64,000 nt of DNA from Streptomyces mangrovi (GTDB lineage Bacteria; Actinomycetota; Actinomycetes; Streptomycetales; Streptomycetaceae), in NCBI RefSeq assembly GCF_900114215.1, contig NZ_FOSG01000003.1, positions 359,455-423,454 of the forward strand, given 5' to 3'. Under the pieces are notes generated by a model. It saw only the letters and a program-made list of their open reading frames with translations, did no database searches and was not told the origin of the DNA. Position numbers and translations under genes: made by a program. Positions 1 to 9,444 of the stretch are shown piece by piece; position 1 is the first letter of the stretch; each line of letters opens with the position of its first letter.

Positions 1-233
1 GCCGCGATGCCGGTGCCCCCGGCCGCCGTGACCAGCTCCGCGGTCTCCTCGATCGTCTCGGTGGAGCGGCCCACCTCGCTGACGTGTCCGCGTGTGGTGC
101 GGCCGGTGGCGTACACCGTCGCGCCCGCCCGGCCCAGCTCCACGGCCATGGCCCGGCCCGCGCCCCTGGTGGCCCCCGCCACCAGGGCGACCTTGCCCTC
201 CAGGCTCTTCCCCGACACCGCTGCCGTGTTCAC
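1..233 (-). CDS. SDR-family oxidoreductase, N-terminal part (runs off the window)
   Basis: About 77 codons from a GTG start at 231-233 to the window edge. The product begins with a short hydrophilic leader, then a beta strand and the glycine-rich nucleotide-binding loop GATRGAG, followed by an alpha helix and a second strand ending in YATGR. This is the N-terminal Rossmann half of short-chain dehydrogenase/reductases that bind NAD(P)H. The catalytic Tyr-x3-Lys lies outside the window, so substrate cannot be judged. It is divergent from the DUF4240 gene, with about 180 bases between the starts. Confidence 0.8.
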   Translation of the reverse strand, partial: MNTAAVSGKSLEGKVALVAGATRGAGRAMAVELGRAGATVYATGRTTRGHVSEVGRSTETIEETAELVTAAGGTGIA

Positions 234-411
234 GTGTGTGTCCTTCCGTGTGTCCGTGGCGCCTGCCCGGCGCCCTGTGCGCACCGGGCACGCTGCCACC
301 GATACCGGACATCTTCTGTCGGGTTTCTCCGCCGTTCGGACCGGGCGCCACGCCGGCCGGCCGTCCCGCGTGCGGGTGGCGCCGACAGGGCGGATCCTTG
401 GTCCCGTGACG

Positions 412-939
412 ATGCACGAGACGGAGTTCTGGGAGCTGGTCGACAGCACCCGCGAGGCGGCCGGGGGCGATCCGGCCGACCACGCCGAGCTGCTCGTCGA
501 CCGGCTGACGCGGCTCGACCCGGACACCGTCGTGGACTTCGCCCGCCACTTCGAGGCCCGGGTGAACCGGGCCTGGCGCCGGGATCTGTGGGGCGCGGCC
601 CGGGTGCTGCTGGACGGGGCGGACGAGGACGCCTTCGACTCCTTCCGCTGCTGGCTGGTCGGCCGGGGCAGGAAGGTGTTCGAGGGGGCGCTGCACGACC
701 CGGACTCGCTCGCCGGTCTGCTGGAGGACTTCGATCCGGAGGTGGACGGCGAGGGCGAGGACATCGGCTGCGCCGCGGACGAGGCCTACGAGCGGCTCAC
801 CGGTCTGGAGCTGCCCGATCTCGGTCTGCCCGACCCGCCCCGGGAGCCGGAGGGCGCACCGCCCGGCTTCGGGGACGACCAAACCCTGGCCGCGGCCTTC
901 CCCCGGCTGTGGGAGCGGTTCGGGCCGCCGACGGGGTGA
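412..939 (+). CDS. DUF4240 domain-containing protein
   Basis: 175 aa, acidic and soluble, with no signal peptide or membrane segment. The opening ETEFWELVDSTREAAGGD and the later pattern of paired helices with DLWGAARVL and FRCWLVGRG match the DUF4240 family, whose function is unknown and which is common in Streptomyces. The start is either ATG 412 or an in-frame GTG at 406 (GTGACGATG). No strong Shine-Dalgarno separates the two. It is transcribed alone; the next gene on the right is convergent. Confidence 0.8.
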   Translation: MHETEFWELVDSTREAAGGDPADHAELLVDRLTRLDPDTVVDFARHFEARVNRAWRRDLWGAARVLLDGADEDAFDSFRCWLVGRGRKVFEGALHDPDSLAGLLEDFDPEVDGEGEDIGCAADEAYERLTGLELPDLGLPDPPREPEGAPPGFGDDQTLAAAFPRLWERFGPPTG

Positions 940-967
940 TCCGGGCCGGCGGGCGGCCCGGGGGCGG

Positions 968-1543
968 TCAGACCGCCGGCGAGCGCCCCATCAGCACATC
1001 GTCCGCGTAACCGCTCTCCAGCAGGAACTCCCCCGGAAGCACGCCCTCCACCGCGAAGCCCTCCGAGGCGTACAGTGCCCGCGCGGGCGCGTTGTGGCCC
1101 AGCACCCGCAGGGTGATCCGCGAGGCGCCCTGCCGCCTCGCCTCGGCCATCGCCGCGCGCAGCAGCGCCCTGCCCACACCCCGGCCGCGCGCCGTGCCGT
1201 CCACCGCCAGCCCCTGGATCTGCCGGACGTGGCCGTTGCTCTCGAGCGGGGTGGGACGCGCCAGCTTGATGTAGCCCACCGGCTTCCCCTCCAGTTCGGC
1301 GACGAGGCACTCCCGGGGCCGGTTGCCGTCGTGGAAGAACGGGCCGTACGGCGGCCGCGGCCTCGGGGTGACCGCGTGCACCGGCGACCAGGTGCGCCGG
1401 TCCAGTTCCCCCAGCGCCTCGCCGTCCTCCTCGGCGGCGGGGCGTACGAGGGGGCCCGACGGCTCCGGGGACGACGGGGAATCGGGGGACGACGGGCTCG
1501 CCGAGGACGCGGGGGACGACGGGGACGCGGACATGCCGGTCAC
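968..1543 (-). CDS. GNAT-family N-acetyltransferase
   Basis: 191 aa from GTG 1543, with GAGG five bases upstream. An in-frame ATG lies three codons in. The first ~30 residues are a low-complexity Ser/Pro tail. A single GNAT fold follows: the core strand IQGLAVDGTARGRGVGRALL contains the acetyl-CoA pyrophosphate loop (R-G-R-G-V-G), and a later LGHNAPARALYASEGF is the typical motif B with a Tyr near the thiolate position. It should transfer an acetyl group from acetyl-CoA to an unidentified amine. It is divergent from the TIGR01777 gene, 41 bases between starts. Confidence 0.88.
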   Translation of the reverse strand: MTGMSASPSSPASSASPSSPDSPSSPEPSGPLVRPAAEEDGEALGELDRRTWSPVHAVTPRPRPPYGPFFHDGNRPRECLVAELEGKPVGYIKLARPTPLESNGHVRQIQGLAVDGTARGRGVGRALLRAAMAEARRQGASRITLRVLGHNAPARALYASEGFAVEGVLPGEFLLESGYADDVLMGRSPAV

Positions 1544-1572
1544 TGTGCCTCGCCATCGGGCCGGCTGTCCAT

Positions 1573-1578
1573 CAGGAT
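1573..1578 (+). promoter_or_regulatory. Candidate -10 element for a leaderless transcript
   Basis: CAGGAT lies exactly 6 bases before the ATG of the TIGR01777 gene and no ribosome-binding site is present. This spacing would put the transcription start at or next to the start codon. No convincing -35 is visible. Confidence 0.4.
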
Positions 1579-1584
1579 TGCCCC

Positions 1585-2475
1585 ATGCGTATCGCGGTCA
1601 CCGGCTCCTCCGGCCTCATCGGCCGGGCTCTTGTGGACTCCCTGCGCGCCGACGGGCACGAGGTGCTGCGCCTGGTGCGGCGCCCGGCCCTCACGGGCGA
1701 GGAGGTGGAGTGGGATCCCGGGCGGCAGTACGTGGACGCGGCCGGGCTGGTGGGCTGCGAGGCGGTGGTGCATCTGGCCGGCGCGGGCGTCGGCGACCAC
1801 CGCTGGACGGAGGCGTACAAGCGGGAGATCCGCGACAGCCGGGTCCTGGGGACGGCCGCCGTCGCCGAGGCCGTTGCCTCACTCGACACCCCGCCGCGCA
1901 CCCTGGTGGTCGGCAGTGCCGTCGGCTACTACGGCGACACCGGCGACCGCGCCGTGGACGAGGACGCGCCGCCCGGTCACGGCTTCCTCGCCGATGTCTG
2001 CCAGGAGTGGGAGGAGGCCGCCGCGCCGGCCGAGGAGGCGGGGGTCCGCACCGTGTACGCCCGTACCGGGCTGGTGGTCTCCCGCACCGGAGGGGCGTGG
2101 GGACGGCTGTTCCCGATCTTCAGGGCCGGGCTGGGCGGTCCGCTGGGCAGCGGCCGGCAGTACTGGAGCCATATCGCGCTGCACGACCACATCGCCGCGC
2201 TGCGGCATCTGCTGGACACCGGGGAGCTGTCCGGGCCGGTCAACCTGACCGCGCCCGAGCCGGTCACCCAGCGGGAGGTGGCCGCCGCGATGGGCCGGGT
2301 GCTGCACCGCCCGGCGGTGCTGCCGGTGCCCGCGTTCGCGCTGCGCGCGGTGCTGGGCGAGTTCTCCACGGATGTGCTCGGCAGCCAGCGGGTGCTGCCC
2401 CGGCGGCTGCTGGAGTCCGGCTTCGTCTTCGCCTTCCCCGGTATCGAGGACGCCGTCCGGGCGGCGCTGCGCTGA
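1585..2475 (+). CDS. TIGR01777-family epimerase-like oxidoreductase
   Basis: 296 aa. It opens with MRIAVTGSSGLIGRAL, the Rossmann G-x-x-G-x-x-G loop of extended SDR/nucleotide-sugar epimerase-like proteins. VVHLAGAGVGDHRW and SAVGYYGDTGDRAVDE are hallmarks of the TIGR01777 (YfcH/SulA-like) family, and the last ~50 residues form the small DUF1731 domain ending VLPRRLLESGFVFAFP. Length is normal for the family (~300 aa). The physiological substrate is unknown. ATG is chosen because the protein begins directly with the first beta strand. There is no ribosome-binding site, suggesting leaderless translation. Confidence 0.88.
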   Translation: MRIAVTGSSGLIGRALVDSLRADGHEVLRLVRRPALTGEEVEWDPGRQYVDAAGLVGCEAVVHLAGAGVGDHRWTEAYKREIRDSRVLGTAAVAEAVASLDTPPRTLVVGSAVGYYGDTGDRAVDEDAPPGHGFLADVCQEWEEAAAPAEEAGVRTVYARTGLVVSRTGGAWGRLFPIFRAGLGGPLGSGRQYWSHIALHDHIAALRHLLDTGELSGPVNLTAPEPVTQREVAAAMGRVLHRPAVLPVPAFALRAVLGEFSTDVLGSQRVLPRRLLESGFVFAFPGIEDAVRAALR

Positions 2476-2514
2476 CCTGCGCCCGCGGGCCCCTTCCCGC
2501 GGGACGCGCTCCGT

Positions 2515-2534
2515 CCGCCCGCCCGTGCGGGCGG
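2515..2534 (+). terminator. GC-rich hairpin after the TIGR01777 gene
   Basis: Perfect 8-bp stem (CCGCCCGC / GCGGGCGG) with a 4-base loop, 40 bases after the stop codon. There is no T-tract, as is usual in Streptomyces. Confidence 0.5.
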
Positions 2535-2653
2535 CGCGCGGGCGGGTGGTGAGCGGATGGTGAGCGGGTGACGCACGAGCCGTACCCGACCGGTGTGCGA
2601 CCGCCGTACATCCGTGCGCGACCGATGTGCGACCGTGCCCGGTGCGTGCGCGA

Positions 2654-2682
2654 CTGTCCGTGATCGCCCGTTTCCCTAGGGT
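2654..2682 (+). promoter_or_regulatory. Candidate housekeeping promoter for the FAD oxidoreductase
   Basis: CTGTCC (2654-2659), 17-base spacer, TAGGGT (2677-2682), about 90 bases upstream of the start at 2773. The -10 fits the Streptomyces HrdB pattern and the -35 is weak. Upstream (2596-2653) the motif GTGCGACCG or close variants recur four times. Confidence 0.35.
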
Positions 2683-2772
2683 CGGCTTGAAAGCACGCGT
2701 CGAACGCGTCTTCGGAGGGCAGGAACCACCCGGACGTCCGTTCGCGCCGCAGTGTCGACCACGGGAGGGCCC

Positions 2773-4140
2773 ATGCCCGGCAGCGCACTCCGTCCCAGCC
2801 CCGGCCGAGACCGGGAGACCACCGACGTCGCCGTCGTCGGCGCGGGCCTGGCGGGCCTGGCCGCCGCACACCATCTGACCGGCGCCGGGCTGCACGTCAC
2901 CGTGCTGGAGGCCACAGGCGCCGTCGGGGGCCGGATGGCGACCGAGGAGATCGACGGCTACCGGCTGGACCGCGGCGGCCGGCCGCTTTTCTCCGGCTGG
3001 TCCGAGCTGCGCCGCTGCCCCGGCCTGGCCGGGCTCGATCTGCGCCCCTTCGCCTCCGGGGTGCTGATCCGCAGCGGCGACCGCACGCTGCGCCTCGGCG
3101 CGCCCCGTGCCACCAGGGCGGCCCGCGGCTCCCGCGCCGCCCACGTCCCCCGGCAGCACCGCGGCGCGCGTGGCGCGCGCGCCACGCTGGGCACCACCCT
3201 GGAACAGGCCCGGCTGCGCGCACAGCTCGCCCGGCTCGCCTCGACCCCCGCCGAACGTCTCGGCGCCCGTCCCGAGCTGTCCGCGGCCCAGGCCCTGGCC
3301 GCCCGCGCCCCGTCGCCCCGGGCGGCCGACGGTCTGCTGCGTCCTCTGCTCGGCGCGCTGCTGTGCGACCCGGAGCTGACGACCTCCAGCCGGATCGGCG
3401 ATCTGGCGCTGCGCGACTTCGCCCGCGGCGGGCTGTGCCTGCCCGCGGGCGGCGCGGCGTCCGTGCCCCGGGCCCTGGCGGACGGGCTGCCGCCCGGCAC
3501 CGTCCGCACCGGGGTGCGCGTGCTGTCCGTGGCCGCCAACGCCGTGGTGACGCGCGACCACGGCACGATCCGCTGCCGCGCGGTGCTCATCGCCACCGGG
3601 GCCCGCGACGCGGCCGAGCTGCTGCCGGGGCTGCGGGTGCCGGACTTCCGCCCGGTGACCGTGCTGCACCACGCGGTGGACGGCCCGGCGCCGATGGACG
3701 AGCCACTGCTCGTCCTGGACGCCGACCGGCGCGGCCCGGTGGCGTACACCGCCGTCGCCAGCGCCGTGGACCCCTCGCGCGCCCGGCCGGGCCGCGCGCT
3801 GGTCACCTCCGTGGTGCTGGGTTCCGCCGCGTCCGAGCCGGCCGCCGCGCTGGACCGGGCCGCGCGCGCCCAGCTCGCCGGGCTGTACGGCGTCCCGACC
3901 GGCCGCTGGGAGCTGCTGGCCGTCCACCACGACCCGCTGGCCGTGCCCGCCACACCCGCGCCGCACGATCCGCGGCGCCCGGTCCGGGTGCTGTACGGCC
4001 TGTACGTCTGCGGCGACCACCGCGACACCGCCGACGCCCAGGGCGCGCTGCGCTCGGCCCGCCGCGCGGCGGACGCCGTCCGCCGCGACTTCGGCATCCG
4101 GCCGCGGGAGCGGGGCCCGCTCCTGCCCGCCGCGGCCTGA
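2773..4140 (+). CDS. FAD-dependent oxidoreductase (amine-oxidase / phytoene-desaturase fold)
   Basis: 455 aa. A dinucleotide-binding motif near residue 20 (VAVVGAGLAGLAAAHHL) is followed by the acidic residue of strand 2 (VLEATGAVGGRM), which binds the FAD ribose, and by the second Gly-rich segment typical of the flavin amine oxidase superfamily. The C-terminal VLYGLYVCGDHRDTADAQGAL is the conserved FAD-contacting GD motif. ATG 2773 is preferred over an in-frame GTG at 2752 because GGGAGG lies five bases upstream. The substrate is not evident. It stands alone and faces the regulator gene tail to tail. Confidence 0.85.
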   Translation: MPGSALRPSPGRDRETTDVAVVGAGLAGLAAAHHLTGAGLHVTVLEATGAVGGRMATEEIDGYRLDRGGRPLFSGWSELRRCPGLAGLDLRPFASGVLIRSGDRTLRLGAPRATRAARGSRAAHVPRQHRGARGARATLGTTLEQARLRAQLARLASTPAERLGARPELSAAQALAARAPSPRAADGLLRPLLGALLCDPELTTSSRIGDLALRDFARGGLCLPAGGAASVPRALADGLPPGTVRTGVRVLSVAANAVVTRDHGTIRCRAVLIATGARDAAELLPGLRVPDFRPVTVLHHAVDGPAPMDEPLLVLDADRRGPVAYTAVASAVDPSRARPGRALVTSVVLGSAASEPAAALDRAARAQLAGLYGVPTGRWELLAVHHDPLAVPATPAPHDPRRPVRVLYGLYVCGDHRDTADAQGALRSARRAADAVRRDFGIRPRERGPLLPAAA

Positions 4141-4230
4141 AGGTGCCCCGGGCCGGGGAGCTCCGGCCCGGACATGACCGTGCCGCCGCGCGGCGGCACG
4201 GTCGGTCCGCGGGTGGCGCGGGGGGCTGAA

Positions 4231-4284
4231 GGACCAGAGGGGCCAGAGGGGCCAGAGGGGCCAGAGGAGTCTGAGAGGTCTGAG
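4231..4284 (+). repeat. 9-bp tandem repeat between convergent genes
   Basis: Six consecutive 9-bp units related to GGGCCAGAG. Units 2 to 4 are identical; units 5 and 6 have diverged to GAGTCTGAG and AGGTCTGAG. The block begins 12 bases past the stop codon of the regulator at 4297, so it is in that gene's 3' untranslated region. It is probably a slippage-prone microsatellite. Confidence 0.8.
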
Positions 4285-4296
4285 GGCCCCGAGGGG

Positions 4297-5790
4297 TCAG
4301 ACGAGGGCGGCGACCCGCTCGCGGTAGGTGCGTACCGGTGTGGCGTCCCGGTACGGCTCCAGGCGGCGCTCGAAGTCCTTGACGTACTCGTGCGCCCGCA
4401 CCGACCGCATCTCCGCCGCCTGCTGCGCCGACTCCGCGGCCAGGGCGCACGCCTGCTCCACGTCGCCCAGCCCCAGCCGGGCCGTGGCCAGCACCATCCG
4501 GCAGAACAGCCGGCTGCGCACATAGCCCGGGCCCCGCAGCTGCAGGGAGCGCTCGGCGTGCTGGGCCGCCGCCCGGTACTGCTGGAGGTCCCGGTGGCAG
4601 TGCCCGAACTCGTCGGCGAGCTGCGCCTCGTCGAAGAACCGCGCCCAGTGCGGCACCTCGTCGCCCGGCCGCGCCTGCCCCAGCGCCCGCTCGGCGCGGG
4701 CCAGCGACGCCGTGCACGCCCGCACCTCCCCCAGCACCCCGTGCCCGCGCGCCTCCACCGCGTGCAGCAGCGCCTGGACGACCGGCGGCACCGAGGAGCC
4801 GACTCCCTGCTGGGCGACCCGCGCCAGCTGCACCGCCTCGCGGCCGTGCCCGAGGTACACCGCCTGCCTGCTCATCGTCACCAGCACATAGCTGCCGTAC
4901 GCCCGGTCCCCGGCGGCCTGGGCCAGCCGCAGCGCCTGGACGAAGTAGCGCTGCGCCAGTCCGTGCGCGGCGATGTCGTACGCCGTCCACCCCGCCAGGC
5001 GGGTCAGGTCGGCCACCGCGGCGAACAGCCGGCGCCCGGTCTGCTCCCCGTAGGCGCCGCGCAGCATCGGCTCGGCCTCGTGCTCCAGGTAGCGCACCAG
5101 CGCCTGCCGGGCGTGGCCGCCGCCGTAGGCGTGGTCGAGGGCGCGGAACAGTTCGCCGACCGAGCGCAGGGCGGCGACGTCCCCGGCGGTGACCCGCTGT
5201 CCCGGGCCCCGCTCCACCCGCTCGATCCGGGCCGCCTGCCCCACCCGGGGCGGCGGTACGGCGGCGGGTGACAGGGGCCCGCGGCCCTGGGCGGGCACCC
5301 GCGCCGCCTCCGGCGCGGGCTCGCCGCGCGCCACGCGCTCGTCGGGGCGGCCGATCAGCCAGTCCCGGCTGGGCACCACCAGCCCGGCCGGGGTGAAGGC
5401 GATCTTGCGCAGCTCGGCGTGGTTCCCGGTGTCCTTGCGCCACAGGCCGCCGACGATGTCCACCGCCTCGCCCGGTGTGGCCGCGAACTCCAGCCCGGCG
5501 TAGACCGGCGCGCACGCGTCCAGGCCCAGGTCCTGGGCGGTGAGCCTGCGGCCCAGGCGGCGGGTGAAGACCTCGGCGATCAGCGCCGGCGTCGTGCCGC
5601 GCGGCTGCTGTCCGCGCAGCCAGCGCGTCACCGAGGTCTTGTCGTACCGGAGGTCCAGTCCGTGCTCCAGCCCGAGCTGGTCGACCCGCCGGGCGAGTCC
5701 GGCGTTGGAGAACCCGGCCTCGGCGATGAGCGCGGCGAGCTGGCGGTTGAGGGTGCGCTGGGAGGATTTCCCAGGTCGTTCCGTCGACAT
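4297..5790 (-). CDS. Helix-turn-helix regulator with TPR-like C-terminal region
   Basis: 497 aa. The first ~85 residues ([20 protein letters not shown] ... [10 protein letters not shown]) form an XRE-like DNA-binding domain of the type in large Streptomyces developmental/antibiotic regulators such as NsdA. After an Ala/Pro/Gly linker (about residues 150-190) comes a long alpha-helical region with tetratricopeptide-like helix pairs. No membrane or catalytic motif is visible. ATG 5790 is chosen because the HTH begins soon after it and GGAGAC lies upstream; the reading frame stays open further upstream but with poor sequence. It is divergent from lipB. Family assignment is by pattern, the target is unknown. 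Confidence 0.75.
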   Translation of the reverse strand: MSTERPGKSSQRTLNRQLAALIAEAGFSNAGLARRVDQLGLEHGLDLRYDKTSVTRWLRGQQPRGTTPALIAEVFTRRLGRRLTAQDLGLDACAPVYAGLEFAATPGEAVDIVGGLWRKDTGNHAELRKIAFTPAGLVVPSRDWLIGRPDERVARGEPAPEAARVPAQGRGPLSPAAVPPPRVGQAARIERVERGPGQRVTAGDVAALRSVGELFRALDHAYGGGHARQALVRYLEHEAEPMLRGAYGEQTGRRLFAAVADLTRLAGWTAYDIAAHGLAQRYFVQALRLAQAAGDRAYGSYVLVTMSRQAVYLGHGREAVQLARVAQQGVGSSVPPVVQALLHAVEARGHGVLGEVRACTASLARAERALGQARPGDEVPHWARFFDEAQLADEFGHCHRDLQQYRAAAQHAERSLQLRGPGYVRSRLFCRMVLATARLGLGDVEQACALAAESAQQAAEMRSVRAHEYVKDFERRLEPYRDATPVRTYRERVAALV

Positions 5791-6079
5791 CGGCTTTGCG
5801 GTCTCCTGCCTCACGGCTTGGGGTACGACAGACGCCGGGGCGCCCTGCTGGAACGGCGCGAATTTAGCCGTCCGCTCCGCCCCTCCGGGGGTCTGAGCAC
5901 GGGTTTCATCCATACGTGTGAGTGGCGGCCGAAAGCGGAACCTCTCGGTCACTGCCCCGTCACCGGCCGCCGCCGCCCGCCACCGGCCCGTCGGCCGGCG
6001 GCCCCGGAGCCGTACAGTTGGCTGCCGGGACGCGTGACGATGTGGGCCGCGGCCCGAGACGACCGGAGGAGGAGCCGCC

Positions 6080-6868
6080 GTGAGCGAGCTGCGCTTTGTC
6101 CATCTGGGCTTCGGCGGGGACGCCGTGGAGTATCTGGAGGCGTGGCGCAGGCAGCGCGAGGTCCACGCGGCCCGTTTCGCCGACGAGATCCCCGACACCT
6201 GCCTGCTGCTGGAGCACCAGCCGGTGTACACGGCCGGCCGGCGCACCGAGGACAGCGAGCGCCCCCTGGACGGCACTCCCGTGGTGGACGTGGACCGCGG
6301 CGGCAAGATCACCTGGCACGGTCCGGGCCAGCTCGTCGGCTACCCGATCCTGAAGCTGCCCCGTCCGGTGGACGTCGTCGCCCATGTGCGGCGGCTGGAG
6401 GAGGCGCTGATCCGCACCTGCGCGGAGTTCGGCCTGGCCACCACCCGGGTCGAGGGGCGCAGCGGGGTGTGGGTGCTGGGCGATCCCGGGAAGCAGGCGG
6501 AGGAGACCGTGCCGGGCGGCCTGGAGCTGGACTTCGACCCCGCGCTCCACGACGACGAGTACGACCCGAGACTGCGCGGGCCCCAGTACGCGCCCTCCAA
6601 CGCCGGCCAGCGCGGCGACGACCGCAAGCTCGCCGCCATCGGGATCCGGGTGGCCAAGGGCGTCACCATGCACGGCTTCGCGCTGAACTGCGACTCCGAC
6701 AACACCGGGTACGACCGCATCGTGCCGTGCGGCATCCGGGACGCCGGGGTCACCTCGCTCTCGCAGGAGCTGGGCAGACCGGTGACCGTCGCCGAGGTGC
6801 TGCCCGTGGTGGAGAAGCATCTGCGCGCGGTGCTGGAGTCCACGGAACCACTGCCCCGTGCCGTCTGA
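6080..6868 (+). CDS. lipB: Octanoyl-[acyl carrier protein]:protein octanoyltransferase LipB
   Basis: 262 aa. LipB moves the octanoyl group from acyl carrier protein to the lipoyl domains of 2-oxo-acid dehydrogenases and the glycine cleavage H protein. The family landmarks are all present: [14 protein letters not shown] near residue 42, [18 protein letters not shown] near residue 73, the catalytic lysine in [11 protein letters not shown] (about residue 183), and the acyl-accepting cysteine in [12 protein letters not shown] (Cys217). The GTG start has GGAGGAGGAG immediately upstream. lipA follows after 74 bases in the same direction. Confidence 0.97.
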   Translation: MSELRFVHLGFGGDAVEYLEAWRRQREVHAARFADEIPDTCLLLEHQPVYTAGRRTEDSERPLDGTPVVDVDRGGKITWHGPGQLVGYPILKLPRPVDVVAHVRRLEEALIRTCAEFGLATTRVEGRSGVWVLGDPGKQAEETVPGGLELDFDPALHDDEYDPRLRGPQYAPSNAGQRGDDRKLAAIGIRVAKGVTMHGFALNCDSDNTGYDRIVPCGIRDAGVTSLSQELGRPVTVAEVLPVVEKHLRAVLESTEPLPRAV

Positions 6869-6942
6869 CCCGAACAAGCCAAGGCGTACCCTGGTGTGCG
6901 CCGAAGATTCAAAGGCCACCAACACAAAGGGGAGTGCCGGAC

Positions 6943-7881
6943 GTGTCCGCTGTCGCACCCGACGGTAGGAAGCTGCTGCGCCTGGAGGTCCGGAACAGCC
7001 AGACCCCCATCGAGCGCAAGCCCGAGTGGATCAAGACCCGGGCGAAGATGGGCCCCGAGTACAACGCACTGCAGTCCCTGGTCAAGCGCGAGGGCCTGCA
7101 CACGGTGTGCCAGGAGGCCGGCTGTCCCAACATCTTCGAGTGCTGGGAGGACCGCGAGGCCACCTTCCTCATCGGAGGCGAGCAGTGCACCCGGCGCTGC
7201 GACTTCTGCCAGATCGACACCGGCAGGCCCGCCGAGTTCGACCGCGACGAGCCGCGCCGGGTGGCCGAGTCCGTCCAGCAGATGGAGCTGCGCTACGCCA
7301 CGATCACCGGCGTCGCGCGCGACGACCTGCCCGACGGCGGCGCCTGGCTGTACGCCGAGACCGTCCGCCAGATCCACGCGCTGATGCCGGACACCGGTGT
7401 CGAGCTGCTGATCCCGGACTTCAACGCGGTGCCCGAGCAGCTCGCCGAGGTCTTCTCCTCGCGCCCGGAGGTGCTGGCGCACAACGTCGAGACGGTCCCG
7501 CGGATCTTCAAGCGCATCCGCCCCGCCTTCCGCTACGAGCGGTCGCTGGAGGTGATCACCCGGGCCCGCGCGGAGGGGCTGGTCACCAAGTCCAACCTGA
7601 TCCTCGGGCTCGGCGAGACCCGCGAGGAGGTCAGCCAGGCCCTGCGCGACCTGCACGGGGCCGGCTGCGAGCTGATCACCATCACCCAGTACCTGCGTCC
7701 CTCGCCGCGGCACCACCCGGTGGAGCGCTGGGTCAAGCCCCAGGAGTTCGTGGAGCTGAAGGACGAGGCGGACGAGATCGGTTTCGCCGGTGTCATGTCC
7801 GGCCCGCTGGTCCGCTCCTCCTACCGCGCCGGGCGCCTGTACCGGCAGGCGGTCGAGCGCCGGGGCGCCACCGCGGCCTGA
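6943..7881 (+). CDS. lipA: Lipoyl synthase LipA (radical SAM)
   Basis: 312 aa. This radical S-adenosylmethionine enzyme inserts two sulfurs into the protein-bound octanoyl group made by LipB. Both iron-sulfur clusters are recognisable: the auxiliary cluster in [12 protein letters not shown] (C-x4-C-x5-C, about residue 56) and the radical SAM cluster in CTRRCDFC (C-x3-C-x2-C, about residue 82). The conserved serine ligand is in VRSSYRAG near the C-terminus. Start is GTG 6943 with AAAGGGGAG nine bases upstream; reading frame further upstream lacks homology. It probably shares transcription with lipB, although a TACCCT -10-like hexamer lies in the gap. Confidence 0.98.
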   Translation: MSAVAPDGRKLLRLEVRNSQTPIERKPEWIKTRAKMGPEYNALQSLVKREGLHTVCQEAGCPNIFECWEDREATFLIGGEQCTRRCDFCQIDTGRPAEFDRDEPRRVAESVQQMELRYATITGVARDDLPDGGAWLYAETVRQIHALMPDTGVELLIPDFNAVPEQLAEVFSSRPEVLAHNVETVPRIFKRIRPAFRYERSLEVITRARAEGLVTKSNLILGLGETREEVSQALRDLHGAGCELITITQYLRPSPRHHPVERWVKPQEFVELKDEADEIGFAGVMSGPLVRSSYRAGRLYRQAVERRGATAA

Positions 7882-7885
7882 CGGC

Positions 7886-7919
7886 CCCGGGCGGCCGTCC
7901 TCCGAGGCGGCCGCCCGGG
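7886..7919 (+). terminator. Hairpin after lipA
   Basis: Perfect 12-bp stem (7886-7897 with 7908-7919, CCCGGGCGGCCG) and a 10-base loop, starting five bases after the lipA stop. This probably ends the lip transcript. Confidence 0.7.
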
Positions 7920-7979
7920 CACGGACACGGGGCCGCGGCGGTCCCGGAGGCCGCGGCGACCCGGTGCGGGCGGGCGACG

Positions 7980-7985
7980 TAGACT
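7980..7985 (+). promoter_or_regulatory. Candidate -10 element for a leaderless transcript
   Basis: TAGACT, a close match to the HrdB consensus TAGANT, sits 7 bases before the ATG of the DUF4191 gene. No Shine-Dalgarno is present, so the mRNA probably starts at the ATG. Confidence 0.5.
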
Positions 7986-7992
7986 TCGCTGT

Positions 7993-8682
7993 ATGGCGAG
8001 GAAGGAAACATCCGAGAATCCGGGGCGGCTCAAGCAGATCGCCCTGACGTACAAGATGACGCGGCGCGCCGACAAGTCGGTCGGCTTCGTCCTCGCGGGC
8101 GTGGGGCTCGTCACCTTCGGTGTTCTCCTCGCGATCGGCTTCTGGGTCGGCCACCCCGTCTACCTGGGCATCCTGGGCTTCCTGCTGGCCTTCCTCGCGA
8201 TGGCGATCGTCTTCGGCCGCCGGGCCGAGCGGGCGGCGTTCAGTCAGATGGAGGGTCAGCCGGGCGCGGCCGCCGCCGTCCTGGACAACATCGGCCGCGG
8301 CTGGACGGTCACCCCGGCCGTCGCCATGAACCGGCAGCAGGACGTCGTCCACCGGGCCGTGGGCAAGGCGGGCATCGTGCTCGTCGGCGAGGGGAACCCG
8401 AACCGGGTGCGCTCCCTGGTCGCCTCCGAGAAGAAGCGCATGGCGCGCATCGTCGGCGGCGTCCCGGTCCATGACGTGATCGTGGGCACCGGCGAGGGCC
8501 AGACGGAGCTGAAGAAGCTCCGCACCAAGCTGCTGAAGCTCCCCCGGGTGCTCCAGGGCCCCCAGGTCACGGAGACCAACGACCGGCTGCGGGCCATGGG
8601 CGACCTGATGAACAACCTGCCGATGCCCAAGGGGCCGATGCCCCGCGGCATGCGGATGCCGAAGGGCCCGACCAGGCGCTGA
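7993..8682 (+). CDS. DUF4191 domain-containing membrane protein
   Basis: 229 aa. A basic cytoplasmic N-terminus (residues 1-34) leads into two adjacent transmembrane helices (about 35-55 and 60-80), then a soluble tail of ~150 residues with AVGKAGIVLVGEG and KKLRTKLLKLPRVLQGPQV, which define DUF4191. The tail ends in a Met/Pro/Lys-rich stretch. The family is actinobacterial, sits next to lipA and glnA in many genomes, and has no assigned function. The ATG lacks a ribosome-binding site and follows a good -10 by 7 bases. Confidence 0.88.
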   Translation: MARKETSENPGRLKQIALTYKMTRRADKSVGFVLAGVGLVTFGVLLAIGFWVGHPVYLGILGFLLAFLAMAIVFGRRAERAAFSQMEGQPGAAAAVLDNIGRGWTVTPAVAMNRQQDVVHRAVGKAGIVLVGEGNPNRVRSLVASEKKRMARIVGGVPVHDVIVGTGEGQTELKKLRTKLLKLPRVLQGPQVTETNDRLRAMGDLMNNLPMPKGPMPRGMRMPKGPTRR

Positions 8683-8708
8683 GGCGCACGTGCCCGGCGC
8701 ACCGGGCG

Positions 8709-8768
8709 GAACGGATGTGGGTGGGGCCCGGAACTCCGAGGAGTTCCGGGCCCCACCCACATCCGTTC
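8709..8768 (+). terminator. Long perfect hairpin between convergent genes
   Basis: Two perfectly complementary 29-base arms (8709-8737 and 8740-8768) around a 2-base centre. It is between the stops of the DUF4191 gene (+) and the RDD gene (-), so it can terminate both transcripts. Confidence 0.85.
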
Positions 8769-8812
8769 GGCGTCCGTTCGGCTTCCGCTGCGCCGGCTCG
8801 GTTCCGGGAGGC

Positions 8813-9280
8813 TCAGATCCGCACCTGCACGGCGCCGGAGAGCCGGTCGTGCAGGCCACGCGAGTCGCGGTCCCACACGAGCGCCGGCACGGCGAGCACC
8901 AGCAGCACCGTGCGCACCACCGCGCGGGGCAGTGTGAGCCGCCCGCCGCGCGCGGAGACCACCCGCAGCCCCAGCAGCCGCTTGCCCGGGGTGAAGCCGA
9001 CCGTGCCGACGGTGAGGACGCCGAGCACCGCGAAGACCAGCAGGGCCCAGTTTCCCGCCGAGCCGAGGTCGCCGCCCGTGAGCAGACCGTATGCGATCAG
9101 CATGCACAGGCCCCAGTCGATGAAGATCGCGCCGAACCGGCGTCCCAGCGGGGCGATCGACCCCGGCCCGTCCTGGGGCAGTCCCAGCCTCTCGCCCCGG
9201 TAGCCGAAGTCCGCGCCCATCCGCTCGGCCGCGGCCCTGGGGCCGGAGAGCCAGGATCCGATTGCTTGCCTGTTGTCCAC
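8813..9280 (-). CDS. RDD-family membrane protein
   Basis: 155 aa. After ~45 soluble residues the protein shows the RDD signature: first helix with R and D ([20 protein letters not shown]), a second helix ([20 protein letters not shown]), then [12 protein letters not shown] and a third helix ([13 protein letters not shown]) ending [14 protein letters not shown] with the typical D-R. RDD proteins are small integral membrane proteins of mostly unknown, possibly transport-related, function. It is divergent from glnA, with 260 bases between starts that contain the GlnR operator. Confidence 0.85.
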   Translation of the reverse strand: MDNRQAIGSWLSGPRAAAERMGADFGYRGERLGLPQDGPGSIAPLGRRFGAIFIDWGLCMLIAYGLLTGGDLGSAGNWALLVFAVLGVLTVGTVGFTPGKRLLGLRVVSARGGRLTLPRAVVRTVLLVLAVPALVWDRDSRGLHDRLSGAVQVRI

Positions 9281-9406
9281 CCGTCAACGGTAACGCGCGG
9301 CCTTCCCGGGTACCCGGCCGGGCCGCGGGGGCGTACACGGCCGCGAGGGCGTCACCGGAACGGCATCGGGACGGTACCGGGAGCGACCGTCCGCACACTC
9401 GTCCGG

Positions 9407-9444
9407 TTAACATCACCGAAACAAATGGGTCATGCTTGAGAAAT
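9407..9444 (+). promoter_or_regulatory. GlnR operator upstream of glnA
   Basis: Four half-boxes spaced exactly 11 bases apart: TTAAC (9407), GAAAC (9418), GTCAT (9429) and GAAAT (9440). This is the a-b-a-b arrangement (gTnAc-n6-GaAAc, twice) established for the nitrogen regulator GlnR of Streptomyces, and it lies about 100 bases upstream of glnA. GlnR binding here activates glnA under nitrogen limitation in S. coelicolor. Confidence 0.85.

Noticed and set aside
4231..4284. 9-bp repeats considered as an iteron origin or partition site
   Set aside because: Located in a core chromosomal 3' region with no replication or partition gene; simple microsatellite is enough.
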